From: Toxorhynchites rutilus septentrionalis
Lineage: Eukaryota > Arthropoda > Insecta > Diptera > Culicidae
Length of the DNA stretch: 64,000 nucleotides
Assembly (NCBI RefSeq): GCF_029784135.1
Contig: NC_073745.1
Coordinates: 43,046,420 to 43,110,419 of the forward strand
Reading direction: 5' to 3'
Positions 44,591-55,823 of this stretch are shown one piece after another. Under the pieces are notes generated by a model. It was not told where the DNA came from. It saw nothing but the letters and a program-made list of their open reading frames with translations, and made no database searches. The position numbers and the translations under genes were made by a program. Each line of letters opens with the position of its first letter. Within the stretch, counting starts at the first letter, position 1.

Positions 44591-45888
44591 AAGGGTGTGT
44601 CACATCAAATTGCATCACGGTTAAAACGCTGTAGAAATTTAATTTTTAGGAATTATATCTTCAGCTTTCGCTTATAATCAGATAGGAGTGTATAGATCAC
44701 GTTGGCCATGCTTCACTGTCAATTTTTCGTAAATTTGGAAAAATGTCGTCGAACGAAAAAGAGCGTCGTGAATTAATCCTGCGCACTCATTTTGAGAATC
44801 CGGAGCTGTCACATCGGGACATCGGTAAGATGCTGGGAATCGTCCAATCCACGGTCAGCAGAGTACTAAAACGATACTTCGAGAACCTAACCATCGAACG
44901 GAAGGTGAAGAACGGCAAAAATGGATACTCCGTCAGTGAAAAAGATCACAAGCGCGTAGTTAAGCAGTTTAAACGTGATCCGAGAAGTTCGGTCCGGGAT
45001 GTCGCCAATAAGCTGATTTTGTCAAGTTCATTCGTCCAGCGGACCAAGCAGCGGGAGGGCCTGCGTACATACAAGGTTCAGAAGGCTCCTAACCGCGACG
45101 AACGGCAAAACATGGTGAGGAAGACGCGAGCCCGGAAGCTGTACACCGAAATGCTGACGAAGCCGCATTGCCTGGTAATGGAAGACGAAACCTACGTCAA
45201 AGCGGACTTTCGTCAGCTGCCGAGCCTGTTGTTCTTTTCCGCAGAGGACAAATTCAGCGTTCCGGAGGAGATTCGCAAGCAGAAACTATCCAAGTTTGCC
45301 AAAAAGTACATGGTGTGGCAAGCGATCTGCTCTTGCGGAAAGCGGAGCGTCCCCTTCGTGATGACCGGCACGGTAAACGGGCAGGTTTACCTTAAGGGGT
45401 GCCTACAAAAGCGCATACTACCACTATTGAAGCAGCATGAGGGCCCGACCATCTTCTGGCCGGATCTCGCTTCGTGCCACTATTCAAAGGACGTGTTGGA
45501 GTGATACGAAGCCAACGGGCTCACCTTCGTGCCAAAGGAAATGAACCCGCCCAACGCGCCGGAGCTTCGCCCAATAGAGAAATATTGGGCGATTATGAAG
45601 CAGGCCCTCCGGAAGAACCCAACAGTTGTCAAATCGGAAGCGGACTTCAAGAGAAAATGGATTTCTGTTCAAAAAAAACTACAACCTGACGTTGTACAGA
45701 ACCTTATGGACGGGGTAAAGAGGAAGGTGCGAGCATACGGGCTTGGGCTCGAAGTATGAATAAAAAGAAAATGCCAAAAGTTGTTTAATAGTTTTTATTT
45801 TACTGTCTAAAATTTTCAAAAGGATCGGTCTACTGGGCGAATTTCTACAGCGTTTTTTCCGTGATGCAATTTGATGTGACACACCCTT
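44591..45888 (+). mobile_element. ITmD37E: ITmD37E (DD37E) transposon, near-complete
   Basis: Inverted termini of about 50 bp start AAGGGTGTGTCACATCAAAT and match with two or three differences. TA flanks both sides (44589-44590, 45889-45890). An empty copy of the target at 55819-55830 reads TTTTAAGTAGATTAAG, a direct check of the insertion point. 1298 bp. ITmD37E is a distinct Tc1/mariner lineage described from mosquitoes. Confidence 0.94.
44743..45759 (+). pseudogene. ITmD37E transposase with one internal stop
   Basis: A 339-codon reading of a DD37E transposase, interrupted once by TGA at 45502-45504, where the frame reads VLE-stop-YEANG; a single base change from TGG (Trp) would give it. 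Domains: N-terminal paired-like HTHs (SHRDIGKMLGIVQSTVSRVL; SSVRDVANKLILSSSFVQRT), first D in CLVMEDETYVKAD, second D in FWPDLASCHYS, and E in LRPIEKYWAIMKQ, 37 residues after the second D. Ends YGLGLEV. Start chosen at MSSNEKERRE, just inside the left terminus. Apart from the stop no lesion is obvious, so loss of activity looks recent. Confidence 0.93.
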
Positions 45889-45970
45889 TAGATTAAGTAT
45901 TTTAGGTTATTAGTTTATTAGGTATCATTAGGGCACTCATGTTCAGGCCTGTAGATAGTAATGAATAAAC

Positions 45971-46177
45971 GAAAATGTGACCTTGATAACAGAATATCAT
46001 GCCACCGGTAAAAGTTACCGTCAATATCAAAACAAAGTAAAATCGACTTCAGAAATAAAGTTCCATGGGTCGAGTGGTACCTAACAAGCCATAGCTATCA
46101 GAGAAAAACATTTAGAAAAACGGTTGAAGTGGGAACAAGGTCACATTAATTGGACAATTGATGACTGGAAGATGGTA
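45971..46177. other. Short unassigned spacer
   Basis: No gene. Lies between the end of the jockey tail and the next transposon; nothing recognised. Confidence 0.3.
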
Positions 46178-46630
46178 CAGGTTCTTTCAGACTAAACGCT
46201 CACGCGAATAAATCGAATAGCTTCTTACAATTTTTTTTCGCTCCCTCGATGGTAACACTGCATTCCCCACTTCAATAATATTCGGCTACTCGTTCAGTAT
46301 TATCGGATGGTTTTTAGTGTCAAATTGTACAATTTACAAGAACGTGTATTTTTAGTGAAATCGTTCCTCTGGGGGTACGTGAAGGACCGTTGCTATGTTA
46401 ATGAGCCACAAAATTTGGAGGAACTTAAAGAAGTAATAACTCGGATTTTCAACATCATCGAAATCGTAATGTTAAAATTGTTCACCATTTAAAACGCGTT
46501 ATCGAAAAAAGAGGTGGTCACATCGAAAATGTCTTAAAATAAGCTTTGTTTTCGTTGTTTAAAAATAAAAATCGTTTCACTTTTGTAGAAGTTATTAAAA
46601 TCTGTTGCGTGAGCGTTTAAAAAAACCCTG
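46178..46630 (+). mobile_element. Internally deleted Tc1/mariner derivative 1
   Basis: 453 bp with termini CAGGTTCTTTCAGACTAAAC and, at the right, GCGTTTAAAAAAACCCTG, flanked by TA (46176-46177, 46631-46632). It keeps the start and end of a transposase gene but lacks the middle. Related to 59020-59580. Confidence 0.85.
46307..46537 (+). pseudogene. Transposase remnant, N-terminus fused to C-terminus
   Basis: MVFSVKLYNLQERVFLVKSF runs straight into LWGYVKDRCYVNEPQNLEEL, the segment that normally follows the third catalytic Asp (DYFLWGYVKDR in the copy at 59 kb). The HTH domain and all catalytic residues are missing. The C-terminal VIEKRGGHIENVLK lies in a shifted frame. Not functional. Confidence 0.82.
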
Positions 46631-46632
46631 TA

Positions 46633-47027
46633 CATTATCTCGATGAAAAACTGTTTTATCTAATCTTCAATCGTACCCAAACGCCAAACGTCAAACACCA
46701 AAAATATTCCCACTAATGACAGGTTTTATACTCAGAGGTAATTGAGAAATATTATACTCTACTTAGGTTTTTTATGAAAAATGAATCCTTCAAATATTTA
46801 GTAATAAGACTTTAAAGAAATTAATGTTTTTTTATCAATCATTTGATGATCTATAATAATTTTTTATATATGTTTTTTCTTTAGACAAAGTTTGTATGGT
46901 TTGGTTTCTAATAATTCGGTCATGCAGTCAAGGCTGGTAAACCACAACCTGACATTTTAACAATTAATTGCCCGCAACTCCCAAAAGTTTGGCCACCCCC
47001 GTTATAAAGCTAAACAAAGTGTGTATA
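46633..47027. other. Unassigned AT-rich spacer
   Basis: About 395 bp without gene, tRNA or recognisable repeat boundary. Confidence 0.35.
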
Positions 47028-47029
47028 TA

Positions 47030-48294
47030 CAGGGTTTTCCATTTCGGGCTTCCGAAAGTATACAGCCCTGCGCTGACAACCGTTTGACATAGCTGTCAAC
47101 CAAAGCGTCATATCGTAAGTTGAATGTCTGCCATTTTACAATATGTATCGTTTTAGCATCGCACAACGTGTTAATTTTGTTCAATTATACTATAAAAATG
47201 ATGAAAAACCGGCAAATGTTTTTCGAGCATTACGGACGGATTTTGGTCGTCATGGACGGCCTACAGAGCACACAATCGCTAATGTAGTGCGTAAATTCGA
47301 ACAAACTGGATCCGTAGCGGATATTGTGAAACCTGTGCATCATCGTAATGTGCGTTCGGCCGAAAATATTGCTGCTGTTGCTGCCAGTGTGGAGGATGAC
47401 CCGAATGTTTCGATTCCACGGCGTGCTCAGAAATTGGGCTTGTCAAACACATCATTGTGGCGAATTTTGCATTTGGACTTGCACCTACATCCATATAAGG
47501 TCCAACTGGTACAAAAATTGGAGCGTGGTAACCATGGAATGCGTCGGGCATACGTCGATTGGGTGAACGAACAACAGCAGCAAAATGCTGAATTTTCGCA
47601 TCAAATTTTCTTCAGCGATGAGGCACATTTCGAGCTCGGTGACTATGTGAACACCCAAAATTTCCGTATATGGGGCTCAGAAAATCCACACGTGATTGTT
47701 GAGAGGCCATTGAATCCGCCAAAAGTCACTGTTTGGTGCGCATTATGGTCTGGTGGAGTCATCGGGCCGTATTTCTTTGAAAATGAGGACGGCGAGACGG
47801 TAACTGTGAATGGTGATGGCCGCATGTTAACCGATTTTTTTTTGCCACTTGGTTTCAGCAGGACGGCGCCACGTGCCACACAACACGACCGAACATGGCC
47901 ATATTGCGAACGAAATTTGAGGGACGCATAATTACACGTTTTGGTGATGCCAATTGTCCGTCCAGATCATGCGATTTGAACCCGCTAGACTTTTTTTTTG
48001 TGGGGTTATGCGAAAGACCGAGTCTATGCCAACTCTCCGCAAACTCTTGAACATTTAAAAGACAACATTCGTGAAGTTATGACCGAGATACCGCCCCATA
48101 TGTGCCGAAAAGTCATCGAAAATTACCTGTTCCGGATCAAGGTGTGCGAGGAAGGTGGACATTTGAATGATGTTGTATTTCACACATAATGGCATAAACC
48201 AAACTTTAATTTGAAATAAAAGTTTCATCGAAATTCGAATTCTAAGTGTGTTTTATTTCAATTTACTTTCGGAATTTAAAGTTGGAAAACCCTG
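47030..48294 (+). mobile_element. Tc1/mariner-superfamily transposon, DD41D-like, copy B
   Basis: 1265 bp between CAGGGTTTTCCA and TGGAAAACCCTG, with TA on each side (47028-47029, 48295-48296). Long similarity to copy A (3357-4881) over its whole length, in the opposite orientation. Confidence 0.94.
47143..48189 (+). pseudogene. DD41D-like transposase, frameshifted
   Basis: Starts MYRFSIAQRVNFVQLYYKND and is open for 262 codons: HTH region (FRALRTDFGRHGRPTEHTIA), second HTH (SIPRRAQKLGLSNTSLWRIL), first catalytic D in QIFFSDEAHFELGDY, and VTVWCALWSGGVIGPYFFEN. A small deletion after RMLTDFF removes the residues before the second D and shifts the frame; DGATCHTTRPNMA and NPLDFF are in another frame. 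A T-run indel at about 47991 shifts it again before WGYAKDRVYANSPQTLEHLK. Ends HLNDVVFHT. Dead by at least two frameshifts. Confidence 0.92.
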
Positions 48295-48296
48295 TA

Positions 48297-50940
48297 CTGC
48301 ATTTGCGTGTAACTGACAGCATCCTCTTTTCTGCCTCACTCTAACACTGCTTTGACTAAATGTTCACAGTTTACTAAATTGACAGTACATAACAACTACT
48401 GTACACGCGGAAAATTTTAGTAAACATTAATTCTGTGCTTCAATAACGAACACATTCTAGTCTTCTTAAGGTTTTTTTTATATTAACATTGCTATGATTC
48501 ACGTAGAAAATTAGACGGTTAACAAACGGACAAAGCATATCTCTAGTAGTTCATGAACCTGCAGGCATAGAAATTAGTGATCGTCTCGATGGGTTCTTAG
48601 CCTTGTGCTGTCATGGAGGGAGTCTCTGTTCACGGAGAGTGTCTCCTATTTGAACGATTCATCATCATGGAGCCGCGGTTAAAACAGCGTTTGTTCCAGA
48701 TTTTTGGATTAGAAGCCTGCCAAATAAGCTGTTTGAACTGATTGAGAGAAAAGAGGCACATAAAACTTGTTATAAATCATGCAAAACTGAATCTCGATAC
48801 TTCGAAAACAGTCATAAAATCTCGCAATGTCCATCCCCCATGAAGAGCCTCGGAAATGGTGCTACAAACCATCGATCGTTTGTTATGATAGTTGCGTAGC
48901 CTTTTTTTTTGCCTCGCCACTCGCGTCTGCCCATCGGACCACGCAAGTGTAGGTATACCCCTCCAAGCTTCGCCACTGCCACTGGTAATTTTCCACTCCT
49001 TGCCGACGCTGTATTCACAAACTGTGCCGCTCGGAAAAGAAGGTGCCCCTCCGGGTTTAAGGCAAAATCGTCTTCATGAATATTCAAATGTTTTTTTGTA
49101 TTCATAAAACTTAAACAGCGTCCGATTTGGTTTAGGAAAAGTAAACAACCGGCCGAGTAAAGCAAAACCAAAAACAAAACACTGGCAAAGGAGGAAAAGG
49201 CAAGGCAACAAATCACGACTCGAGAGAGCAACAGGAGAAGTGGTGAAGCAAAGAAAAAAAAAACGACGATGATGGCGATGATAGCAGCACGCTTCGAGAT
49301 CTCAACAAAACAGTTTTGACACGGAGGGAAAAATTCGAGATTCGGTTTCCAATACGCTCTGGTTCCCCTTTCCGGGGTGCCTCAGGTGAAACATGACGGT
49401 AGCAATCACGGTGTGCTCCGGTCCCGTCATCATCGTGTGCTCAAAATGTGCGAGTTGCGCTGCCCTCTTGCGGGGCCACCACAAAAAGGGGTGGCAGCAC
49501 TGAGCGCTGAACTATTACGTCCACTTTGGCCTCGAGACGCAGAGCTGCTGATGAGAGGTGCGCTCGTGGTCCATGCCCCTCTACCCTCTACCACAGATCC
49601 GTGCACAGCATCAGAAGCAGCAGGGGGGGCGAACAAGAAGGGGTTATAAATTTAGGGCTGAGGGAAAAAGAAATACGAAAATGAACAGGACAAGGAGAAG
49701 AGTTGATTGAGAATTCAAGATAGGCTTCGGAGAGGCTGTTGCTGTGGGGATCCAGCTACTGCTCATGATTTTGGCAGAAGCGACAAAAGGGAGGACACAC
49801 ACGGGGGAGCTGTGCGGCGAGGTTCGGGTGGGACAAAAAAGGGGGCAAAATACATAAATTGTAAAACGATCCAAAGGCCTCCGGCGAAAGTTAAGCCTGG
49901 GCTTGGAGATTTCGTGAGCCATCATCTTTGCTGCAGCCACAAACAGCTCCGGGGGACATTCGGTACGAGCGACCGGAGTGAACACACAACTCGGACGCTC
50001 GGTTGGAAAAGTTAATTGCTGTAAACAAAAATACATGATACTCATTGAAGTCCAATAGAAAACATTTAGCCAGCGAGTGAATATTTTATCAGCTCCGCAA
50101 GACTAAAGCCAAGATTCCACTGAGGCAACACAGCGCGACAAATCTCATCGATCCGTTGGTCGTTGGGTAGTGGACGGCACTTTTTGACAGGTCAATAATT
50201 AGAAGAGTTGGATTGGTGCATTGCGTTGGTCCAAGGGAGAGAATGTGTTTAATGTCCTCATATAACCTAAACGTTGCCTCGGTAAAATCCCGACATAAGA
50301 AGGACTTTTGCAGTTTTAACGCTGATACAAAATGTTGTATCATCTCCTTGACCACATGGTAGTAATGAGTATGTAAAGCATTTTTGGGTAGATATTCAAA
50401 CATAAAACGAAATGTACTATAAGCTGTAGTAAAAAGAAATCCATTATTTTCGAATAGATGACATTATAGTTTGAATGTTCACTTCGAAACCAACCATTGA
50501 ATAAAATATAAGTTTTTCAAAAGTCTCAATGCAAAAATGTTACGTCTTTGACAAATGTTCATTGTTTAATGTTATCTGTAATTGTACATAATTAACTATG
50601 TCGCGATGTTAGCTAAAATTAGGATCAGATGTAATTTTCCCAAAGAAAACATGTTGTTGGAGAAACTCTTCCCCTGTAGAAGTGTCTATCTTCCAAAGTA
50701 TGAACGACTCGTTGGTTATTGCATTATCTATTCATTTTTTTTTTCAGACTTTAAACAATTTTAATTTTTAAAATATTTTTTTTAGTTTGGTTTCAGGTTT
50801 GTTTGATACTTTTTGATGGAAATTTAAACAGTTTCATAACTTTAATTCTTTGACCAATATTTTGCTGGTCTTATTATTGGGGACTTTGAAATTTAGTAAG
50901 AAAAACTTTTCAAAAAGTCAAAAATATATATTTTTTGAGA
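48297..50940. other. Low-copy-looking DNA, no gene seen
   Basis: The part about 48850-50050 is the least AT-rich of the window, with purine-rich blocks, but no frame shows a known domain. Open frames at 48812-49231 (minus), 49377-49649 and 49644-50045 (minus) overlap one another and have low-complexity or alternative-frame character. Could be untranslated or regulatory host DNA. Confidence 0.4.
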
Positions 50941-50944
50941 TCTC

Positions 50945-51464
50945 AAATATACAGCCATTCCATGCCAAACCGATATAGTGGTTCTCAGATTTTCGTGAAA
51001 AGTGGTTATTTTTGTTCTTTATCGCAAAACATTAGACCCGTATTTTTTATTTTTTCTGTAGGGTGACCATTTCCATTTTAGGGTGGTCCGAAAAATCAAC
51101 TTTTTCCTCTTTTTTCCAAAAATGACTTTTTTCAAAAATTCATAACCTTTGAACTATTAGACCGATTCAGAAGTTCGACATATCAAATTAAAACCAATCA
51201 CCTTGTCTTTTTAAAATACTAAACCTGCAAAAAGCTTGAATCCTGTTCTCGTTAATATTGATTGTATTCGTTTTTTATTGTTTTCATAGTCTCGGGACCA
51301 AGGGCGCTATATTTTTTTTATATTTTTTCTGAAAGGCTGAGGATTTTTCACATAACATATTGCGAAAGAGGCGTTTTATTTCGTTTTTGAGTTATGATTT
51401 TCCAAAGTTAACCAATGGTTCGAAAAACATTTTTTTCCTCTTTTTCCAACACGAAAATTCACAA
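50945..51464 (+). repeat. Single ~500 bp module of the palindrome family
   Basis: Contains, in order, CATTCCATGCCAAACCGATA, GTGGTTCTCAGATTTTCGTG, TTCTTTATCGCAAAACATTA, CCGATTCAGAAGTTCGACAT, GGGACCAAGGGCGCTATATT and TTTTTGAGTTATGATTTTCC, as in the modules at 12637-13260. It is cut at about 51465 by the mariner remnant. Confidence 0.8.
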
Positions 51465-52229
51465 CTTTTGAATCTAGAAATCGTAGAACAAGTGCATCGA
51501 CTCGTTTTAAACGATCGTAGGGTGAAGTTACGCGAGTTAGCTGAGACCATAGGCATTACAAAAGAACGAGTGGAATACATTTTGAACGACATTTTGAACA
51601 TGAAAAAGCTATCCGCGCGATGGGTGCCGCGTTTGCTGACCATCGACCAAACACTTCAACAGTCGGTGTGGCGTTATTGAAGCATAATCGAGTGGACTTC
51701 TTTCGACGTTTTGTGACAATGGATGAAACGTGGGTCCATAACCACACTCCTGAGTCTAATTGGCAGTCTGCAGAGTGGCTGACAAGCCACGAAAGCCGGA
51801 CAGAAAACCATCGGTAGACGGTAAGGTTTTAGCTCCCGTTTTTTGGGATGTGCATGGCATAATCTTCATCAATTACCTGCAGAAGGAAAGAAGAATTACC
51901 GGAGAGAATTATGCAGCGTTACTTAACAAGCTGAACGACAAAATAAAGAAAAAACGGCTCCACATGGCGAAGAAAAAAAATCTGTACCATCACGAAAACG
52001 CACCGTCACATACGTCCTTAAAAGCGTTGACCAAGTTGGACCAATTACGAAACCGAGACATATTCCGAAGACTTAGACGTTTCGTACTACAGAAAGGGAA
52101 TCGAAATGTTAGAAACTCGCTATGCCAAGTGTTTTGGCCTCGAAGGAATCTATTTGAGGAATAAATACAGCTTTGCTCAAACAACGATTGTTTTCATTGA
52201 AAATCAAGGGACTTTTTAGCCCATGTGAT
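51465..52229 (+). mobile_element. mariner transposon 3, 5'-truncated
   Basis: The right terminus AAGGGACTTTTTAGCCCATG followed by TGATA is present at about 52206-52230; the left terminus is missing. The body encodes a damaged mariner transposase of a different subfamily from the two at 14 and 18 kb. Confidence 0.8.
51469..52164 (+). pseudogene. mariner transposase 3, truncated and frameshifted
   Basis: Begins in the HTH region (VEQVHRLVLNDRRVKLRELA, ITKERVEYILNDILNMKKLS). It shifts frame after RLLTIDQ and shows the first catalytic D in VTMDETWVHNHTPESNWQSAEW. Another shift follows at about 51785. Then VLAPVFWDVHGIIFINYLQK and, where mariners have HQDNAP, HHENAPSH: the second Asp reads as Glu or the site is misaligned. 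The part with the third Asp (PPYSPDLAPSD) is deleted. The C-terminal YYRKGIEMLETRYAKCFGLE is in yet another frame. No activity possible. Confidence 0.85.
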
Positions 52230-52283
52230 AGCATATGATTTTTTATTTATAACGAGAGACTGCATGGATGGATCAATTGGAGC
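52206..52283 (+). repeat. 78-bp direct repeat, left copy
   Basis: AAGGGACTTTTTAGCCCATG ... GGATGGATCAATTGGAGC; second copy at 55900-55978. It includes the mariner 3 terminus plus adjacent unrelated DNA and flanks the jockey 3' piece, as a target duplication would. Confidence 0.85.
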
Positions 52284-52322
52284 GATCCTTCGAATTTACC
52301 CAGCTATAAATTGATCGGACTC

Positions 52323-52622
52323 ATTTGTTGAGCTTACGAAGAGATGTAGCGAAGGTAACTTTTACATCCGATCTAATTTCCTCGAAAATCGATTGTGCTG
52401 ATCTTCTTCAGTCGATCGATTTTAATATACGCCCTCGTAACCTGCGTTCACATACATTTCTCTGCCTTCCTCACTCTCGCACAAACTACGGTTACAACGA
52501 ACCCGTATCGAGTCTGTCTCGTGTATTTAACCGCTGCTACTTATCCTATGACTTTCACTTATCTCGCGCAAATTCAAGAAAGGCATTCTTGACCGCTCTT
52601 TCCAGTTAGGCATAGTTTTAAG
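52323..52622 (+). pseudogene. jockey C-terminal ORF2 fragment
   Basis: Reads LLSLRRDVAKVTFTSDLISS, LRSHTFLCLPHSRTNYGYNE and ends SRKAFLTALSS: the C-terminal tail of jockey ORF2, almost identical to 44289-44578. The 3' tail of the same insertion continues at 55801-55899 beyond a 3.18 kb insert. Endonuclease and RT are absent; not functional. Confidence 0.88.
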
Positions 52623-53069
52623 CTTGAGCTTGGGTAGACTGTACAATTCGTAGTTGCTCTTCATGATTGACCTGAACCAACCAAATTGCCAACCATTCCC
52701 GTTGTGTAATTTTCGGTGATTCGAGCTTTAAATGGTCAATAACGACGCCGGCCACGTCCTTACAGTCACCAGGGGAAAGGAAGGAATGTTAGTATGATAT
52801 TCGCCGCCCGGAGGCCAGAAGGGTCGCCTTTGTAGCGTGGTTCCCTAGCGTTTATCATGGAAGGGATATTTGTTAGTGGGAAGAGGTAAGAATCAGGATT
52901 CACTGCGGTAAGTGATGTGATTATGTAAACGCGAACTATCGACGAAACGAAATTCCAATAATCTAATGTGTCACAGCACGCGTCCGGAATTATCTTTAGG
53001 TAACTTAGGAAGCAAAACCCCCAAAATTATTTGAAGCGGATATACACTCTATTATTCTATTGTGTACTT

Positions 53070-53300
53070 TTCATCGAACTCCAAACGCGACAGCAAAGTT
53101 ATTTTTGTGAAACCTGAAAAGTTACCGAGAAAACTTCTCCAGAACTCACAAGACCAATGATAAATTACGTTTTACATCTCGGTATTCTTTATCGAACTCC
53201 ACGTCGGAGTGTTATCTTAGGGAAACCTGAGAAGGTAACCAACGGAACTCTTACGAAACTAATCGGACCCGCGCGTATTTTTGTTCAACTCCAGTCGCGA
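53070..53300. repeat. ~118 bp local tandem repeat, 2.5 copies
   Basis: TTTTCATCGAACTCCA..., then GTGAAACCTGAAAAGTTACC / GGGAAACCTGAGAAGGTAACC, recurring at about 53075, 53192 and (partial) 53284. Confidence 0.6.
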
Positions 53301-54696
53301 AGGAAACTGGAAAAAAATTATACAATATAACTCATTTTTCGAGATTTCACTGAGCCACAGATTCTCAAGTATTTAGAAAAAAAACTATACGATTCACATT
53401 TTGATTCACGACTAACAGTTAACGATTCACGATTTGTAATTTGCGTTAAAAAATTGAGTTTTGAAATCGTCTTTAACACATATTAAATTTTGAAATTTTA
53501 AAAAGTGTTTCACCTATAAAAACCTACGGAAGCAATGTTTTGATATAACAAAATGAAATTTCCGGAAACTAGTAACTAGCTATGTTTTTGTGTATGATAT
53601 TTTCTCTTTCAATATTATCATTACTGCACACACTGCACAAAAATAAACACACATGAAAACAAAGGACGTTATAATGTTACACGCGGAGGGAACGGGTGTG
53701 GCTTATGATCACCACATACACTTCACAATCTCGCTCTTCATGGTAAATCTAACGCGAGCAAACGATATTCGAAAGTGAATGGGAAACATGTTCGACAATG
53801 ACGTAATGGTGATAATATCACCTCAGAAAACAAATATCACTGCAGCCGCACTTCTGGCAACACTCATGATTTTTTTCTGCACCACACTTACACACTCACA
53901 CTTATAGCTTGTTTCGTTGAATAACATAAGCAAACAAAGTATTACTACTCCAATAGAGCATCTCTAAACTGACGGAGTTACAACAAAAATTACCTGCTAC
54001 ATCACTTCACTTCCACAGCATTGTGTAGTTATTCATAGTCGCGCGTAAAAAAATGCACTCAACGAAGCGTATGGAGCCAAAACATATCCGATCATGATCG
54101 GCAAACATGTAAAATTTGACACTACGCTACTAACACATGCAACGGATACATTATTTCACCGGAGAAATTTAATTATTCATCATTTTTGGAATTCTTCATA
54201 GGAATTCCGGCAAATTTGATTAAACTCAAACTCAAAATCACTGAGGTACAAATCACATTTTCTCGAAGGATCCAATCACTTTTCACCACTCAAACGACCA
54301 ACATAAAGGCCCAGTCTACATTGTTGTTCCAAATCGGTCCCAACAAATGGTGTCGACAACGGTGCCGATATCGTGCCATTTTGCAATGATTTTGTCGACC
54401 TATCCTTCGTATCTGACAACCAATTACGAGCCAAACCTGTGCCAATCTGGCACCGCGTCGACCGATTGCAACACTGTTCGACCGTTCTTATGGCTCGGTT
54501 TGTTTCTAAGAAAGTTGAAATAAAAAGTAAATAGAGTGTTGATTTGATAATCAATTTTTATACGAATATTCCGATTCAGAATATAATATAATCCATTTCT
54601 ACTTTTCTTAAATATATGACCAAAATAATGAAAAATGACATCCAGGAAAATTACGCTACGATGATATCTATTTAATGTTATTGCGTTCGTTTTGCT

Positions 54697-54955
54697 TAGC
54701 GTCATAACTAACATACCGGGTGTTCGGGTTCGATTCCCGTTCTGGTCGGGGGAATTTTTCGTCAAAGAAATTTCCTCCGACTTGCACTGTGATCACGCGT
54801 ATTCTAGAGCTTGCCACTCAGAATGCATTCAAGGCGTGTTATTTGGCATAGAAATCTCAACTAAGTTCTAATAAAAATGACGCAAGTAATACTACGTTGA
54901 GACGGCGAAGTTCCTCTAGGAACGTTAGTGCCATTGAAGAAGAGAGAAGAGAGAA
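54697..54955 (+). mobile_element. tRNA-derived SINE, 5'-truncated
   Basis: Same family as 4466-4750; it starts within the tRNA head, so the A box is missing, and ends in a GAAGAGAGAAGAGAG tail. A perfect 14-bp duplication GCGTTCGTTTTGCT flanks it (54683-54696, 54956-54969). Confidence 0.93.
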
Positions 54956-55823
54956 GCGTTCGTTTTGCTGGTGGATCTTCCTACAGATTGTTGTTTCCAA
55001 TCAATACACTAGCCGCATCCCTTTTCTCGCTGTGCTGTAATATAAAATTGTTTTCTGCCTTATGTATTTTGAGAAAAATATAGGGTTCTTACCACCAAAT
55101 TCATCTCATCCACTGAAATTTTATGTTCGCCTGTCTCTTCTTTCGCTGGAAACCAGCAGAACAGTGAAATCACCATCATCCTCATAACCAATTATGAACT
55201 CCAGGAACTCAACCATCGCTCCAATAAGCTTGAATCACTCGTTTCATTACTCTGCTGTTCGACACGTATCGATTAGAATTGTTCCTTTTGCTTTGGTGAC
55301 CCTTAAGGTCATTCTAAGAAATCGTGTATGTGTCCATCTGAAAATAACATTCAATTAATTTAACTATTTATTTACGCATTACTTACTGTGATTTTCCCAT
55401 GCAGCGTTCAATTTCAGTTTTTGTGTTTCAAGAAGATCGCAGGTTCACAGCTGAAGAAACATGCAGACATGGTTTCCATGTTTTGAAGAATACAAGACAA
55501 CATCATCCATTCGCTCGCTTTTGTTTTGGATGACAGTCTAGTGCGAAAGAGAAGAACTACAATCGCTGCAGTGATGCCATTTCGCTCAGTACAAGTAATC
55601 ATGTAAAATTATGGCTGAAACTATAGGCCGTGCTGCCTGTGGAGGGCAAGACGGGGTTGGATTCCATCACTTTTGTAGCACTTTTCGTCGCTCGGTCGAC
55701 GTGATGTCGATAACCACTCGAAAATCATTTAGAGCGGGGGGACACACAAAGAGAGTAACACGCACATCTGATCGCCACAGATGCTCAAACCGAACTCCCG
55801 TTCCAGTTAGGCATAGTTTTAAG

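Larger units (their letters stand above)
37615..45970 (+). mobile_element. jockey-type retrotransposon broken by nested insertions
   Basis: Pieces of one element in order: endonuclease end 37615-37730, 40960-41513, RT 43757-44590, 3' tail 45889-45970 (ending GATAGTAATGAATAAAC). Three insertions separate them: LTR element 37731-40959 (CGAAC duplicated), LOA element 41528-43756 (14-bp duplication) and ITmD37E 44591-45888 (TA). The 5' end is truncated and not precisely located. A second copy of its 3' tail at 55801-55899 confirms the empty ITmD37E site. Confidence 0.9.
52623..55800. mobile_element. 3.18 kb insertion of unknown class
   Basis: Flanked by a perfect 23-bp direct repeat (52600-52622 and 55801-55823, beginning TTCCAGTTAGGCATAG and ending TTTTAAG) within otherwise contiguous jockey 3' sequence. 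Begins CTTGAGCTTGGGTAGACTGT and ends CAAACCGAACTCCCG, with no A-run or inverted termini. No RT, transposase or other domain was recognised. A SINE (54697-54955) and a local ~118 bp repeat (53070-53300) lie inside. A variable-length duplication argues for retrotransposition, but the class is open. Confidence 0.7.

Noticed and set aside
49377..50045. Overlapping frames on both strands in a higher-GC stretch
   Set aside because: Frames on opposite strands are equally long, none has a known domain, and higher GC alone lengthens chance frames.
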